A stretch of DNA of 64,000 nt from Streptomyces cirratus. GTDB lineage: Bacteria; Actinomycetota; Actinomycetes; Streptomycetales; Streptomycetaceae. Below, one piece after another: positions 8,625-22,853 of the stretch. Position 1 is the first letter of the stretch; each line of letters begins with the position of its first letter. Made by a program: the position numbers and the translations under genes. The stretch is taken from positions 806,001-870,000 of the forward strand of contig NZ_BMVP01000002.1 in the NCBI RefSeq assembly GCF_014650775.1, written 5' to 3'. The notes below the pieces were generated by a model. That model worked only from the letters and a program-made list of their open reading frames with translations, searched no databases and was not told the origin of the DNA.

Positions 8625-9947
8625 GTGCGTGAATATCTGCTGACGCTTTGCGTCACGGTCGCGGTGACCTACCTGCTCACCGGGCCCGTGCGGAAGTTCG
8701 CGATCGCGGTCGGGGCCATGCCGGAGATCCGTGCCCGCGACGTGCACCGCGAGCCGACCCCCCGGCTCGGCGGGATCGCGATGTTCGGCGGTCTGTGCGC
8801 GGGGCTGCTGGTGGCCGACCACCTGCGCAACCTCAACGGTGTGTTCACGGGGTCGAACGAGCCCCGGGCGCTGCTGTCCGGCGCGGCGCTGATCTGGCTG
8901 ATCGGCGTGCTCGACGACAAGTTCGAGATCGACGCCCTGATCAAACTCGGCGCCCAGATGATCGCCGCCGGTGTGATGGTCATCCAAGGTCTGACCATCC
9001 TGTGGATCCCGGTGCCCTTCATGGGCACGGTCGCGGTCACCCCCTGGCAGGGCAACCTGCTGACGGTGGCCCTCGTGGTGCTCACCATCAACGCGGTGAA
9101 CTTCGTGGACGGCCTCGACGGACTGGCGGCCGGCACGGTCTGCATCGCCGCCGCGGCGTTCTTCCTGTACGCGTACCGCATCTGGTACGGCTACGGGATC
9201 GAGTCGGCGGCGCCGGCGACGCTGTTCGCCGCCATCCTGATGGGCATGTGCCTGGGCTTCCTGCCGCACAACATGCACCCCGCCCGGATCTTCATGGGGG
9301 ACTCGGGGTCGATGCTGATCGGCCTGGTGCTGGCGGCCGGCGCGATCTCCATCACCGGGCAGGTGGACCCGGACACACTGAAGCTCTTCGCGGGTGGTGA
9401 GCGCAACGCGACGCACGCGATGCTGCCGGTGTTCATCCCGCTGGTGCTGCCGCTGACGATCATCGCGATCCCGATGGCGGACCTGTTCCTGGCGATCGTC
9501 CGGCGCACCTGGAACGGCCAGTCCCCCTTCGCGGCCGACCGCGGGCACCTGCACCACCGGCTGCTGGAACTCGGGCACTCCCACAGTCGCGCTGTACTGA
9601 TCATGTACTTCTGGTCGGGCCTGATCGCCTTCGGGGCGGTTGCCTACTCGGTGCACTCGACCTCGATGTGGATCGTGCTCGGCATCGCGGGGCTGAGCGC
9701 CCTGGGGCTGGTACTGCTCCTCCTGCCGCGCTTCACCCCGCGCGCCCCGCGTTGGGCCGAGGGCCTGGTCCCGCCGCGCTACCGGCACGCGGACCGGGCG
9801 GCGGAAGCGGCGCTGCTGGACGCGTCGGGGACGGAGCCGGAGCCGGCCAGGCCGATCGCGGCGGGCATCTCCGGCGTCAACGGGGCGACCGCCATTGGCC
9901 CCCGTTCGCGCTTCCCCGACCGGCGTAAGGCCGGATCGGCCCGCTGA
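8625..9947 (+). CDS. Undecaprenyl-phosphate sugar-1-phosphate transferase (WecA/MraY family)
   Basis: Integral membrane enzyme moving a (GlcNAc-)1-phosphate to undecaprenyl phosphate, the first step of a cell-wall glycopolymer. About 440 residues with some 10-11 helices. Family motifs: DVHREPTPRLGGIAM, the acidic GVLDDKFEID, NAVNFVDGLDGLAAG, the HPARIFMGDSGSM loop and HLHHRLLELGHS. The C-terminal 60 residues are hydrophilic. GTG 8625 (VREYLLTLC) starts right at the first helix; an in-frame GTG at 8586 is possible. Likely supplies lipid-linked precursor for polymers ligated by LCP proteins; that link is inference. Confidence 0.88.
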   Translation: MREYLLTLCVTVAVTYLLTGPVRKFAIAVGAMPEIRARDVHREPTPRLGGIAMFGGLCAGLLVADHLRNLNGVFTGSNEPRALLSGAALIWLIGVLDDKFEIDALIKLGAQMIAAGVMVIQGLTILWIPVPFMGTVAVTPWQGNLLTVALVVLTINAVNFVDGLDGLAAGTVCIAAAAFFLYAYRIWYGYGIESAAPATLFAAILMGMCLGFLPHNMHPARIFMGDSGSMLIGLVLAAGAISITGQVDPDTLKLFAGGERNATHAMLPVFIPLVLPLTIIAIPMADLFLAIVRRTWNGQSPFAADRGHLHHRLLELGHSHSRAVLIMYFWSGLIAFGAVAYSVHSTSMWIVLGIAGLSALGLVLLLLPRFTPRAPRWAEGLVPPRYRHADRAAEAALLDASGTEPEPARPIAAGISGVNGATAIGPRSRFPDRRKAGSAR

Positions 9948-10078
9948 CGCCCGGAACGCATGTCCGACATGAACGCCCTTTACCAGACAAGGCGACCTGT
10001 TGTCTTGCACACACGGGCGCGTTAGCCCTCATGTGTGACAGTCAGCACACTCCCTGGGTAAAGCTCTCATCAAATACT

Positions 10079-10097
10079 TTGTGATACCGTTCACTAA
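10079..10097. promoter_or_regulatory. Rex operator (ROP)-like site upstream of the atp operon
   Basis: TTGTGATACCGTTCACTAA is close to the Rex consensus TTGTGA-N6-TCACAA. Rex is the NADH/NAD+ sensing repressor of respiratory genes in Streptomyces. The site lies 136 bases before the atpI start. The remaining 9948-10232 gap shows no clear sigma consensus; a gtgtg/cacac dyad lies near 10033-10050. Confidence 0.7.
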
Positions 10098-10232
10098 ACC
10101 CGGCGACAGAGCCGAAGGACCGTAGTGCGACGGTCCAACGGCCCGAGGCGCTGCCTCGGACCGGGCTTACGCTCGTCCCCGTACGAGTCCCGTACGAGTC
10201 CGTGCCCCCACCACCACGCGGAGCAAACCGCC

Positions 10233-10670
10233 ATGCGGTCAGATGACGTCCGATCCCTCCTGCAAACCGCCGTACCCACGGCTGTCGCCGGCGCTGTAGC
10301 CGCCGGGATCAGCGGTGCGCTGGTCGGTGGCAAGGGCGCGATCGGGGCCGTCATCGCGACGGTGGTGGTGATCGTGTTCATGGGTCTCGGATTCCTGGTT
10401 CTCCAGCGCACGGCGAAATCACTGCCGCACCTGTTCCAGGCGATGGGCCTCATGCTCTACGCGGCCCAAATCCTGTTGCTCTTCGTCTTTCTCGCCGTGT
10501 TCAAGAACACGACGTTGTTCCACCCCCGGGCGTTCGCGATCACCCTTGTGGCCACCACCCTCGTGTGGATCGGCGCACAGACGCGAGCCCACATGAAGGC
10601 CAAGATTCTTTACGTCGAACCCGAGTCCACGAAGGGCGACAAGCCCGGAAATCCGGGGTCGAAGCCGTGA
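10233..10670 (+). CDS. atpI: ATP synthase protein I
   Basis: Small membrane protein encoded first in many atp operons; thought to assist c-ring assembly or Mg supply. The 145 residues hold four predicted helices (two near residues 13-50, two near 65-115) and a charged C-terminal tail. ATG 10233 with ggag upstream is preferred over an in-frame GTG at 10125, which would add a non-hydrophobic leader. The 225-base gap to atpB holds nothing I can assign. Confidence 0.85.
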   Translation: MRSDDVRSLLQTAVPTAVAGAVAAGISGALVGGKGAIGAVIATVVVIVFMGLGFLVLQRTAKSLPHLFQAMGLMLYAAQILLLFVFLAVFKNTTLFHPRAFAITLVATTLVWIGAQTRAHMKAKILYVEPESTKGDKPGNPGSKP

Positions 10671-10895
10671 GGGGTAGGGCCGGGATAAGCGTGCGTTCGA
10701 GATGCTGCTATCGTCCGGTTCAAACTGCGGCACTGCGGGCGCGGGCATCTGAGCTGACGCCTGTTCCATCGCGAGGCTCGATGCCTGACCGCCGCCCCCA
10801 CATCCGTTACACCAGTCCAGTGCCGAACCGCGGCTTCGCGCCGCGCCGACACAACGAGGTTGCCGTACCCATGCGCCACGCTGAAGGAGCCCGCG

Positions 10896-12033
<1,138 letters not shown>

Positions 12034-12076
12034 TCCTCGGTCTCGACGAACAGCCCATTAGACGAAAGGCACTGAT

Positions 12077-12616
12077 GTGAACCTCCTGGTTCTCGCGGCA
12101 GAGACGGAAAACCCGCTCTTCCCGCCGATCCCCGAGCTCGTCATCGGTCTGATCGCCTTCGTCATCGTCTTCGGCTTCCTCGCGAAGAAGCTCCTCCCGA
12201 ACATCAACAAGGTTCTGGACGAGCGTCGTGAGGCGATCGAGGGCGGTATCGAGAAGGCTGAGGCCGCTCAGACCGAGGCCCAGAGCGTGCTGGAGCAGTA
12301 CAAGGCCCAGCTCGCCGAAGCCCGGCACGAGGCCGCGCGCCTGCGCCAGGAAGCGCTGGAGCAGGGCACTGCGCTCAAGGAAGAACTGCGCGCAGAGGGC
12401 CAGCGGCAGCGTGAGGAGATCATCGCTGCCGGCCACGCCCAGATCGCGGCCGACCGCAAGGCCGCTTCGCAGGCGCTCCGTCAGGACGTGGGCAAGCTCG
12501 CCACCGACCTGGCCGGAAAGCTCGTCGGCGAGTCCCTTGAGGACCACGCCCGGCAGAGCCGCACGATCGACCGTTTCCTCAGCGAGCTCGAGGAGAAGGC
12601 CGAGGCCGCCCGATGA
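12077..12616 (+). CDS. atpF: F0F1 ATP synthase subunit b
   Basis: Peripheral stalk subunit linking F0 to the delta subunit. 179 residues: one N-terminal membrane helix (PELVIGLIAFVIVFGFLAKK) followed by a long charged coiled coil (EAAQTEAQSVLEQYKAQLAEA). GTG 12077. It overlaps atpH by ATGA, so the two stalk partners are translationally coupled. Confidence 0.96.
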   Translation: MNLLVLAAETENPLFPPIPELVIGLIAFVIVFGFLAKKLLPNINKVLDERREAIEGGIEKAEAAQTEAQSVLEQYKAQLAEARHEAARLRQEALEQGTALKEELRAEGQRQREEIIAAGHAQIAADRKAASQALRQDVGKLATDLAGKLVGESLEDHARQSRTIDRFLSELEEKAEAAR

Positions 12617-13428
12617 ACGGAGCGAGCCGCGAGGCGCTGGCCTCCGCGCGCGAGCGTCTCGACGCGCTGATGGACAACACGTCCGTCGACGCGGCGAAGC
12701 TCGCCGACGAGCTGGCCTCCGTCACCGCGCTGCTCGACCGTGAGGTCTCGCTGCGTCGGGTCCTCACGGACCCGTCGCAGCCCGGCGAGGCCAAGGCCGA
12801 GCTGGTGGGCCGCCTGCTGGGAGGCCAGGTGAGCGGGGAAACCCTCGACCTGGTGTCCGGCATGGCCCGGTCCCGCTGGTCGCAGTCGCGTGACCTGGTC
12901 GACTCGCTGGAGGAGCTGGCGGCCACCGCCGACCTCACGGCGGCCCAGCGCGCGGGTGCGCTCGACAACGTCGAGGACGAGGTGTTCCGGTTCGGCCGGA
13001 TCGTCTCCTCGAGCACCGAGCTGCGCTCCGCGCTGACTGACCGTGCGGCGACCGCCTCCGCCAAGAGCGAGCTGCTGCGCAGCCTGCTCGGCGGCAAGGT
13101 GAACGCCGTCACGGAGCGTCTGGTCATCCGTCTCGTCACGCACCCGCGTGGACGTAGCCTGGAAGCGGGACTGGAGTCCCTCTCCAAGCTCGCCGCCGAG
13201 CGCCGTGACCGCATGGTCGCCACCGTGACCAGCGCGGTGCCGCTCAGCGACGCGCAGAAGCAGCGTCTCGGTGCGGTGCTGGCCAAGCTGTACGGCCGAC
13301 AGATGCACCTGAACCTCGACGTGGACCCCGCGGTCCTCGGCGGGATCTCGGTGCGGGTCGGCGACGAGGTCATCGACGGCACCATCGCGGACCGCCTCGA
13401 AGAGGCGTCCCGCCGCATGGCCGGCTGA
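12613..13428 (+). CDS. atpH: F0F1 ATP synthase subunit delta
   Basis: Connects the peripheral stalk to the alpha3beta3 head. 271 residues, longer than the roughly 180 of E. coli, as is usual in Streptomyces. The C-terminal half carries the conserved OSCP/delta region (MVATVTSAVPLSDAQKQRL ... VDPAVLGGISVRVGDEVIDG). The start overlaps the atpF stop by ATGA. Confidence 0.95.
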   Translation: MNGASREALASARERLDALMDNTSVDAAKLADELASVTALLDREVSLRRVLTDPSQPGEAKAELVGRLLGGQVSGETLDLVSGMARSRWSQSRDLVDSLEELAATADLTAAQRAGALDNVEDEVFRFGRIVSSSTELRSALTDRAATASAKSELLRSLLGGKVNAVTERLVIRLVTHPRGRSLEAGLESLSKLAAERRDRMVATVTSAVPLSDAQKQRLGAVLAKLYGRQMHLNLDVDPAVLGGISVRVGDEVIDGTIADRLEEASRRMAG

Positions 13429-13458
13429 CCAGCCACCAATAGAACAACGCATTCCTAG

Positions 13459-13512
13459 CGGCCCGGTTGGGCCGTGCAGAACTTGCAGAAGATTCCTGGG
13501 GGTCACCCCCAG
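13459..13512 (+). other. Two small hairpins in the atpH-atpA gap
   Basis: cggccc (13459-13464) pairs with gggccg (13469-13474), and ctggggg (13496-13502) pairs with cccccag (13506-13512). They lie in the 129-base gap before atpA. They may tune mRNA processing or alpha-subunit translation; no T-tract follows, so a full terminator is unlikely. Confidence 0.55.
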
Positions 13513-13557
13513 ACCCCTAAGAAGCTTCAGGCCCAACAAGGAGAGCAGGGAACCCAG

Positions 13558-15153
13558 ATGGCGGAGCTCACGATCCGGCCGGAGGAGATCCGGGACGCAC
13601 TGGAGAACTTTGTCCAGTCGTACCAGCCGGACGCGGCCTCGCGCGAGGAGGTCGGAACGGTCAGCGTTGCCGGCGACGGCATCGCGAAGGTGGAGGGTCT
13701 GCCCTCCGCCATGGCGAACGAGCTGCTGAAGTTCGAGGACGGCACCCTCGGTCTCGCCCTCAACCTCGAGGAGCGCGAGATCGGTGCGATCGTCCTCGGC
13801 GAATTCAGCGGTATCGAGGAGGGCCAGCCGGTGCAGCGCACCGGTGAGGTTCTCTCCGTAGGTGTCGGCGAGGGCTACCTCGGCCGCGTTGTCGACCCGC
13901 TCGGCAACCCGATCGACGGCCTCGGCGAGATCGCGACCGAGGGCCGCCGCGCCCTCGAGCTGCAGGCCCCGGGCGTCATGGTCCGCAAGTCGGTGCACGA
14001 GCCCATGCAGACCGGCTACAAGGCCGTCGACGCGATGGTGCCGATCGGCCGTGGCCAGCGTCAGCTGATCATCGGTGACCGTCAGACCGGCAAGACCGCT
14101 CTTGCCGTCGACACGATCATCAACCAGCGCGACAACTGGCGCTCGGGCGACGTGAACAAGCAGGTCCGCTGCATCTACGTCGCCATCGGCCAGAAGGGCT
14201 CGACCATCGCGTCCGTTCGCGGCGCCCTGGAAGAGGCCGGCGCGCTCGAGTACACGACGATCGTCGCCGCCCCGGCGTCCGACCCGGCCGGCTTCAAGTA
14301 CCTGGCGCCCTACACCGGCTCCGCCATCGGCCAGCACTGGATGTACGCCGGCAAGCACGTCCTGATCATCTTCGACGACCTGTCGAAGCAGGCCGACGCC
14401 TACCGCGCCGTCTCGCTGCTGCTGCGCCGCCCGCCGGGCCGTGAGGCCTACCCGGGTGACGTCTTCTACCTGCACTCGCGTCTGCTGGAGCGCTGCGCGA
14501 AGCTCTCCGACGAGATGGGTGCCGGTTCGATGACCGGTCTGCCGATCGTCGAGACCAAGGCGAACGACGTGTCGGCGTTCATCCCGACCAACGTCATCTC
14601 CATCACCGACGGCCAGTGCTTCCTGGAGTCCGACCTGTTCAACGCGGGCCAGCGCCCGGCGCTGAACGTCGGTATCTCGGTCTCCCGCGTCGGTGGTTCC
14701 GCGCAGCACAAGGCCATGAAGCAGGTTTCCGGCCGACTGCGCGTCGACCTCGCCCAGTACCGCGAGCTGGAGGCGTTCGCCGCCTTCGGTTCCGACCTGG
14801 ACGCCGCGTCGAAGGCTTCGCTGGAGCGCGGCAAGCGCATGGTCGAGCTGCTCAAGCAGGGCCAGTACCAGCCGATGCCCGTCGAGGAGCAGGTCGTCTC
14901 CGTCTGGGCCGGCACCACCGGCAAGATGGACGACGTCCCGGTCAACGACATCCGTCGCTTCGAGTCCGAGCTGCTGGAGCACCTGCGCCGCGAGCGCAAG
15001 GACCTCCTCACCTCGATCGCCGAGGGCGGCAAGATGTCGGACGACACCCTGACGTCGATCGCGGACGCCATCGCTGCCTTCAAGCAGCAGTTCGAGACGT
15101 CTGACGGCAAGCTCCTGGGCGAGGACGCTCCGGCCGTCAACGTCTCCAAGTGA
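13558..15153 (+). CDS. atpA: F0F1 ATP synthase subunit alpha
   Basis: Non-catalytic nucleotide-binding subunit of the F1 head. 531 residues; P-loop [10 protein letters not shown], the conserved [26 protein letters not shown] stretch, and [14 protein letters not shown] 13558 follows aaggagag at good spacing and gives the conserved [11 protein letters not shown] start; an in-frame GTG at 13474 would translate the hairpins and is rejected. Confidence 0.97.
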   Translation: MAELTIRPEEIRDALENFVQSYQPDAASREEVGTVSVAGDGIAKVEGLPSAMANELLKFEDGTLGLALNLEEREIGAIVLGEFSGIEEGQPVQRTGEVLSVGVGEGYLGRVVDPLGNPIDGLGEIATEGRRALELQAPGVMVRKSVHEPMQTGYKAVDAMVPIGRGQRQLIIGDRQTGKTALAVDTIINQRDNWRSGDVNKQVRCIYVAIGQKGSTIASVRGALEEAGALEYTTIVAAPASDPAGFKYLAPYTGSAIGQHWMYAGKHVLIIFDDLSKQADAYRAVSLLLRRPPGREAYPGDVFYLHSRLLERCAKLSDEMGAGSMTGLPIVETKANDVSAFIPTNVISITDGQCFLESDLFNAGQRPALNVGISVSRVGGSAQHKAMKQVSGRLRVDLAQYRELEAFAAFGSDLDAASKASLERGKRMVELLKQGQYQPMPVEEQVVSVWAGTTGKMDDVPVNDIRRFESELLEHLRRERKDLLTSIAEGGKMSDDTLTSIADAIAAFKQQFETSDGKLLGEDAPAVNVSK

Positions 15154-15173
15154 CGACGGAAGGGACCTGACTC

Positions 15174-17545
<2,372 letters not shown>

Positions 17546-17577
17546 AGCCCCGCTCCTCGCGAGCAGAGCTGATTTAC

Positions 17578-17609
17578 GGAGAGGGGCGGGGTACGTCCCG
17601 CCCCTCTCC
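17578..17609 (+). other. Perfect 13-bp hairpin between atpD and atpC
   Basis: ggagaggggcggg (17578-17590) pairs with cccgcccctctcc (17597-17609) around a 6-base loop. No T-tract follows. It may lower atpC expression or stabilise the upstream mRNA; it is the only strong hairpin inside the tightly packed 3' half of the operon. Confidence 0.75.
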
Positions 17610-17674
17610 CCACGCCCATTAGAATTTGACCCAACACCCGGCAGACCCGCCGGGTGGTGACCCGAGGAGCCACC

Positions 17675-18049
17675 TTGGCTGCTGAGCTGCACGTCGAGCT
17701 GGTCGCGGCGGACCGCAATGTCTGGTCCGGCGAGGCCACCCTTGTTGTCGCGCGCACCACGTCCGGCGACATCGGCGTCATGCCCGGTCACCAGCCGCTT
17801 CTCGGTGTGCTGGAATCGGGCCCGGTGACCATCCGCACCAGCGACGGCAACACCGTCGTCGTCGCGGTGCACGGCGGATTCATCTCGTTCGCGGACAACA
17901 AGCTGTCCTTGCTGGCCGAGATCGCCGAGCTCGCGGACGAGATTGACGTCCAGCGGGCGGAGCGGGCACTGGAGCGCGCGAAGGCGGAGGCCGACGCGGC
18001 CGCCGAGCGTCGCGCCGATGTCCGGCTGCGCGCGGTGACGGGGCACTGA
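17675..18049 (+). CDS. atpC: F0F1 ATP synthase subunit epsilon
   Basis: Regulatory subunit on the central stalk. 124 residues; N-terminal beta sandwich (AELHVELVAADRNVWSGEA, IGVMPGHQPLLGVLESGP) and a short C-terminal helical hairpin rich in Ala, Glu and Arg. It starts with TTG 17675, chosen because cgaggagc sits just upstream and MAAELHVELV is the conserved N-terminus. Confidence 0.95.
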   Translation: MAAELHVELVAADRNVWSGEATLVVARTTSGDIGVMPGHQPLLGVLESGPVTIRTSDGNTVVVAVHGGFISFADNKLSLLAEIAELADEIDVQRAERALERAKAEADAAAERRADVRLRAVTGH

Positions 18050-18072
18050 GCCCCTTACCGAATAGTGTGCGT

Positions 18073-18122
18073 CCTCAGCCGCGGCCCGGTCTGGAATTTT
18101 CCAGAGCGGGTCGCGGCTGAGG
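18073..18122 (+). terminator. Terminator of the atp operon
   Basis: A long inverted repeat: cctcagccgcg (18073-18083) pairs with cgcggctgagg (18112-18122), with an inner stem tctgga/tccaga around attt. It begins 24 bases after the atpC stop. Confidence 0.85.
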
Positions 18123-18177
18123 CGATGCGGATCAGTTTTTCGTGTGCTGTATTCGATGAGCGAGGAGGTCGGTGAAG

Positions 18178-18624
18178 ATGCTCCTCGCTCTGCTTGTGAG
18201 CGGCCTGGTCGTAGCCCTGGTGGTGATCGGGCTATTCGTCTTCGGGCTGCGCCGCAGACTCATCCAGCGGTCCGGGGGGACCTTCGACTGCAGCCTGCGC
18301 TGGGGCGTGGCCGATGAGCCCGACGTCTCCGGCAAGGGCTGGGTGTACGGGGTCGCCCGCTACAGCGGTGACCGGATCGAGTGGTTCCGGGTGTTCAGCT
18401 ACTCGCCGCGGCCGCGCCGGCTGCTCGAGCGCTCCTCCATCGAGGTGCTGTCCCGTCGCGCCCCCGAGGGCGAGGAGGAGCTGGCGCTGCTCTCCGACGC
18501 CGTCGTGCTCGGCTGTTCCCACCGGGGGACGCGCCTGGAGCTGGCGATGAGCGATGACGCGCTGACGGGTTTCCTCGCCTGGCTGGAGGCGGCGCCTCCG
18601 GGGCAGAGGGTGAACGTGGCCTGA
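18178..18624 (+). CDS. DUF2550 membrane protein
   Basis: 148 residues of unknown function, conserved beside atpC in actinobacteria. One N-terminal membrane helix (LLALLVSGLVVALVVIGLFVFGLRRR), then a basic segment and a compact soluble domain (GGTFDCSLRWG, WVYGVARYSGDRIEWFRVFSYSPRPRR). ATG 18178 lies 9 bases after aggagg; GTG 18172 is too close to it. A perfect bidirectional terminator follows. Confidence 0.85.
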   Translation: MLLALLVSGLVVALVVIGLFVFGLRRRLIQRSGGTFDCSLRWGVADEPDVSGKGWVYGVARYSGDRIEWFRVFSYSPRPRRLLERSSIEVLSRRAPEGEEELALLSDAVVLGCSHRGTRLELAMSDDALTGFLAWLEAAPPGQRVNVA

Positions 18625-18645
18625 GGGCCGGGGCGTCCCCGCCGG

Positions 18646-18711
18646 ACGGAGTTCGGCGCAGCGGCGGGAAGCCGGTGAGGCCCCCTGGGGCCGAGCCGTG
18701 CGAGCGGCGCG
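18646..18711. repeat. Dispersed intergenic repeat, copy 2
   Basis: Partner of 7099-7163, sharing ggcgcagcgg and the 17-base block gccgtgcgagcggcgcg. It lies between the DUF2550 stop and the shared terminator. Confidence 0.6.
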
Positions 18712-18721
18712 TCAAGAAGGA

Positions 18722-18763
18722 GAAGCCGGGGAGGAAGGGGGCGGACCCTTCCTCCCCGGCTTC
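18722..18763. terminator. Bidirectional terminator (DUF2550 / chitinase)
   Basis: A perfect 18-bp stem, left arm 18722-18739 (begins gaagccggggaggaag), right arm 18746-18763, 6-base loop. Pyrimidine-rich tails follow on both strands. It sits between convergent genes. Confidence 0.9.
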
Positions 18764-18791
18764 GTTCGTTCACCGGTCCTGTGGGTGGGGG

Positions 18792-20639
<1,848 letters not shown>

Positions 20640-20753
20640 GGTCGTCCTCCGTAGGTCCGCCGAAGTCGCGGGGCCGACTTCGGCATGGGGGTGGGACCTG
20701 CGCCGCCCGTGAGCCTGCCTGTTTGTCATGGCACGCTCACCACAGTTCCGGTG

Positions 20754-20782
20754 AGCGTAGAAAGGTCTGGACCAACCGTCAA
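20754..20782 (-). promoter_or_regulatory. Chitinase promoter
   Basis: On the minus strand TTGACG (20782-20777), 17-bp spacer, TACGCT (20759-20754). The -35 lies exactly between the two direct repeats, as in characterised Streptomyces chitinase promoters. The leader would be about 107 bases. Confidence 0.8.
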
Positions 20783-20796
20783 GAGGTCCAGACCTC
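20763..20796 (-). promoter_or_regulatory. Two DasR-like (dre) direct repeats flanking the -35
   Basis: Minus-strand AGGTCTGGACCT (within 20783-20796) and TGGTCCAGACCT (within 20763-20775). The second is identical, as I recall it, to the 12-bp repeat of classical chitinase promoters. The upstream repeat overlaps the stop codon of the response regulator gene at 20795-20797. Confidence 0.8.
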
Positions 20797-21475
20797 ATCC
20801 GGGGGTCGGGCCCCGTAGGTCCAACTCCCTCGCCAGTACGGCCGCTTGGAGGCGGCTGCGCAGCTCCAGCTTGCCCAGCACCTTGCTGACGTGCGTCTTC
20901 ACCGTCGCCTCCGCCATCTCCAGCCGCCCGGCGATCTCCGCGTTGGACAGACCTTCGCCCAGACACCCCAGCACCTCGCGCTCGCGCCGGGTCAGCGACT
21001 CCACCGCCGCCGCCTTCGCCGGCGGTACGGCCGGGCGCACCGCCCGTGGCGCCGCGAACTCCGCGATCAGCCGCCGCGTCACCGCCGGGGCGATCAGCCC
21101 CTCCCCGCGCGCGACCGTCCGTACCGCCCCGATCAGCTCCGAGGCCTCCGCGTTCTTCAGCAGGAACCCCGCCGCGCCCGCGCGCAGCGCCCCGAAGACG
21201 TACTCGTCCAGATCGAAGGTGGTCAGCACCAGCACGTCCGCGAGCCCCTCGCCGACCACCTGGCGGGTCGCCGAGACCCCGTCCAGGCGGGGCATCTGCA
21301 CGTCCATGAGCACCAGGTCCGGCCGCAGTTCCCGGGCCAGCCGGACCGCCTCCTCGCCGTCCGCGGCCTCCCCCACCACCTCGATGTCCCCCGTGCTGCG
21401 CAGGATCAGCACCAGCCCGGCCCGTACCGCGCTCTGGTCCTCCGCCACCAGCACCGTCACGACCCGCCCGGTCAT
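20795..21475 (-). CDS. NarL/LuxR-type response regulator
   Basis: 226 residues. Receiver domain with phospho-acceptor D58 (DLVLMDVQMPRLDG) and acidic pair AED at 11-13; C-terminal LuxR helix-turn-helix (LTRREREVLGCLGEGLSNAEIAGRL, ATVKTHVSKVL). ATG overlaps the histidine kinase stop (ATGA), so the two form a coupled pair. Targets are unknown. In some streptomycetes chitinase genes have a cognate two-component system next to them, so control of the downstream chitinase is possible, though the dre sites point to DasR. Confidence 0.93.
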   Translation of the reverse strand: MTGRVVTVLVAEDQSAVRAGLVLILRSTGDIEVVGEAADGEEAVRLARELRPDLVLMDVQMPRLDGVSATRQVVGEGLADVLVLTTFDLDEYVFGALRAGAAGFLLKNAEASELIGAVRTVARGEGLIAPAVTRRLIAEFAAPRAVRPAVPPAKAAAVESLTRREREVLGCLGEGLSNAEIAGRLEMAEATVKTHVSKVLGKLELRSRLQAAVLARELDLRGPTPG

Positions 21476-22668
21476 CCGGTCACCGCCCCTTCCCCGGCGG
21501 GCAACGCCGCCCGCACCCGCCACACCGGTCCCGCCCGGCCCGCCGCGAACTCCCCGCCCAGCAACTGCGTGCGCTCCCGCATGCCGGTCAGCCCGGTCCC
21601 CGAGCCGGGGGCGCGGGGGCCCGGCCGGTCGCCGTACGGCGAGTCCACCCGTACGGTCAGAGGCCCTTCCGGGCCGGCCCGGCCCACCCGGACCGTGACC
21701 TCGCCCGGGGCGGCGTGCTTGAGCGCGTTGGTCAGCGACTCCTGCACGATCCGGTACGCCGCCAGCTCCACCGGCGCGGGCAGCGGCTCCCCGGGCGTCC
21801 GCTCGTCGACGAGCACGAAGTCCAGCCCGCTCGCCGCGCCGTTGACCCGGGCCTGGCCCAGAAGGGCGTCGAGCCCGTCGAGGCAGGGCGTGGCGGCGGC
21901 CTCCTGCTCCGCGCCCGCGTCCCGCAGCAGACCGATCAGCCGGCGCATCTCGGCGAGCCCCTGGACGCTGTTCTCCCGGATCACCCCGAGCGCCTGGCGG
22001 CTGGTGTCGGCCGAGTCGATGGAGAGCGCGGCGGTGGAGTGGATGGCGATGGCCGACAGGTGGTTGGCCACCATGTCGTGCAACTCCCGGGCCATGCGGG
22101 CCCGCTCGGCGGTCACGGCCTGGCTGCGGTCCATCTCGGCCAGCAGCGCCGTCTGTCCGGCGCGCAGCCGGGCCGCCTCGGCGGCGTCCCGGTGGTTGCG
22201 CAGGGTCGCGCCGGTCAGGGCCGGTCCGAAGCACACGATTCCCGTGAGCACGCCGATCATCAGGGACTGCGGGGTGCGCAGCCAGGCCACGGACGCGATC
22301 GTGACGGCGATCGTGATCAGTCCGGTGGTGATCGGCAGCCGCCGGGCCGAGGCGGGCGTGCCGTAGACGACGGCGGCGTACATCAGGTCGGTGAAGATCA
22401 GGACCGTGCCCAGGTTGCCCACGGTGAACTGGTCCGCGATCACCCCGACGGTACCGACGGCCAGCGTCAGCCGGGGGTTGGAGCGGCGCAGCGGCTCCAT
22501 CGCGCCCAGGACCAGCAGGGGGATGAGGGCCAGCCAGTCCGGTGTGGGCCGGTCGCCGTTGCTGTGGATCCCCAGCAGCCACAGCAGCAGGCCCACGAGC
22601 ACGCTGACGACGGCGAGTAGCACGTCGTGGCGGTGGGGACGGAAGGTCGTGGCGGTCACGGTCCCCAT
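21472..22668 (-). CDS. Membrane histidine kinase (HisKA_3 type)
   Basis: 398 residues. N-terminal half holds about five to six membrane helices (residues 15-150) with almost no periplasmic loop, suggesting an intramembrane sensor. The DHp motif ARELHDMVANH carries H197; the HATPase domain shows ESLTNALKHA and GTGLTGMRERTQLLGG. ATG 22668 gives MGTVTATTFRPHRHD just before helix 1; longer in-frame ORF to 22836 lacks a membrane or signal feature. Partner of the downstream response regulator. Confidence 0.93.
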   Translation of the reverse strand: MGTVTATTFRPHRHDVLLAVVSVLVGLLLWLLGIHSNGDRPTPDWLALIPLLVLGAMEPLRRSNPRLTLAVGTVGVIADQFTVGNLGTVLIFTDLMYAAVVYGTPASARRLPITTGLITIAVTIASVAWLRTPQSLMIGVLTGIVCFGPALTGATLRNHRDAAEAARLRAGQTALLAEMDRSQAVTAERARMARELHDMVANHLSAIAIHSTAALSIDSADTSRQALGVIRENSVQGLAEMRRLIGLLRDAGAEQEAAATPCLDGLDALLGQARVNGAASGLDFVLVDERTPGEPLPAPVELAAYRIVQESLTNALKHAAPGEVTVRVGRAGPEGPLTVRVDSPYGDRPGPRAPGSGTGLTGMRERTQLLGGEFAAGRAGPVWRVRAALPAGEGAVTG

Positions 22669-22853
22669 CCAACACGCCCGCAGCGCCACGGACCTCGCCG
22701 CGGGGGCGGAGGTGCTTCCCGCCCGGCTACACCGAAGGATGCAGTCGCGGTTCGTCACCGGTGACGACGCGGTGCGGATCCCCCGGACGCGAGGCTGGAA
22801 GCAGCCGGTGCGACGTGAGCGGCCGGGAAGGATCACGACGAGAGGAACGGACC

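Noticed and set aside
20640..20966. Extension of the chitinase gene upstream to 20966
   Set aside because: It would run through the promoter and dre sites and place a 109-residue leader before the signal peptide; TTG 20639 has the SD and the signal peptide.
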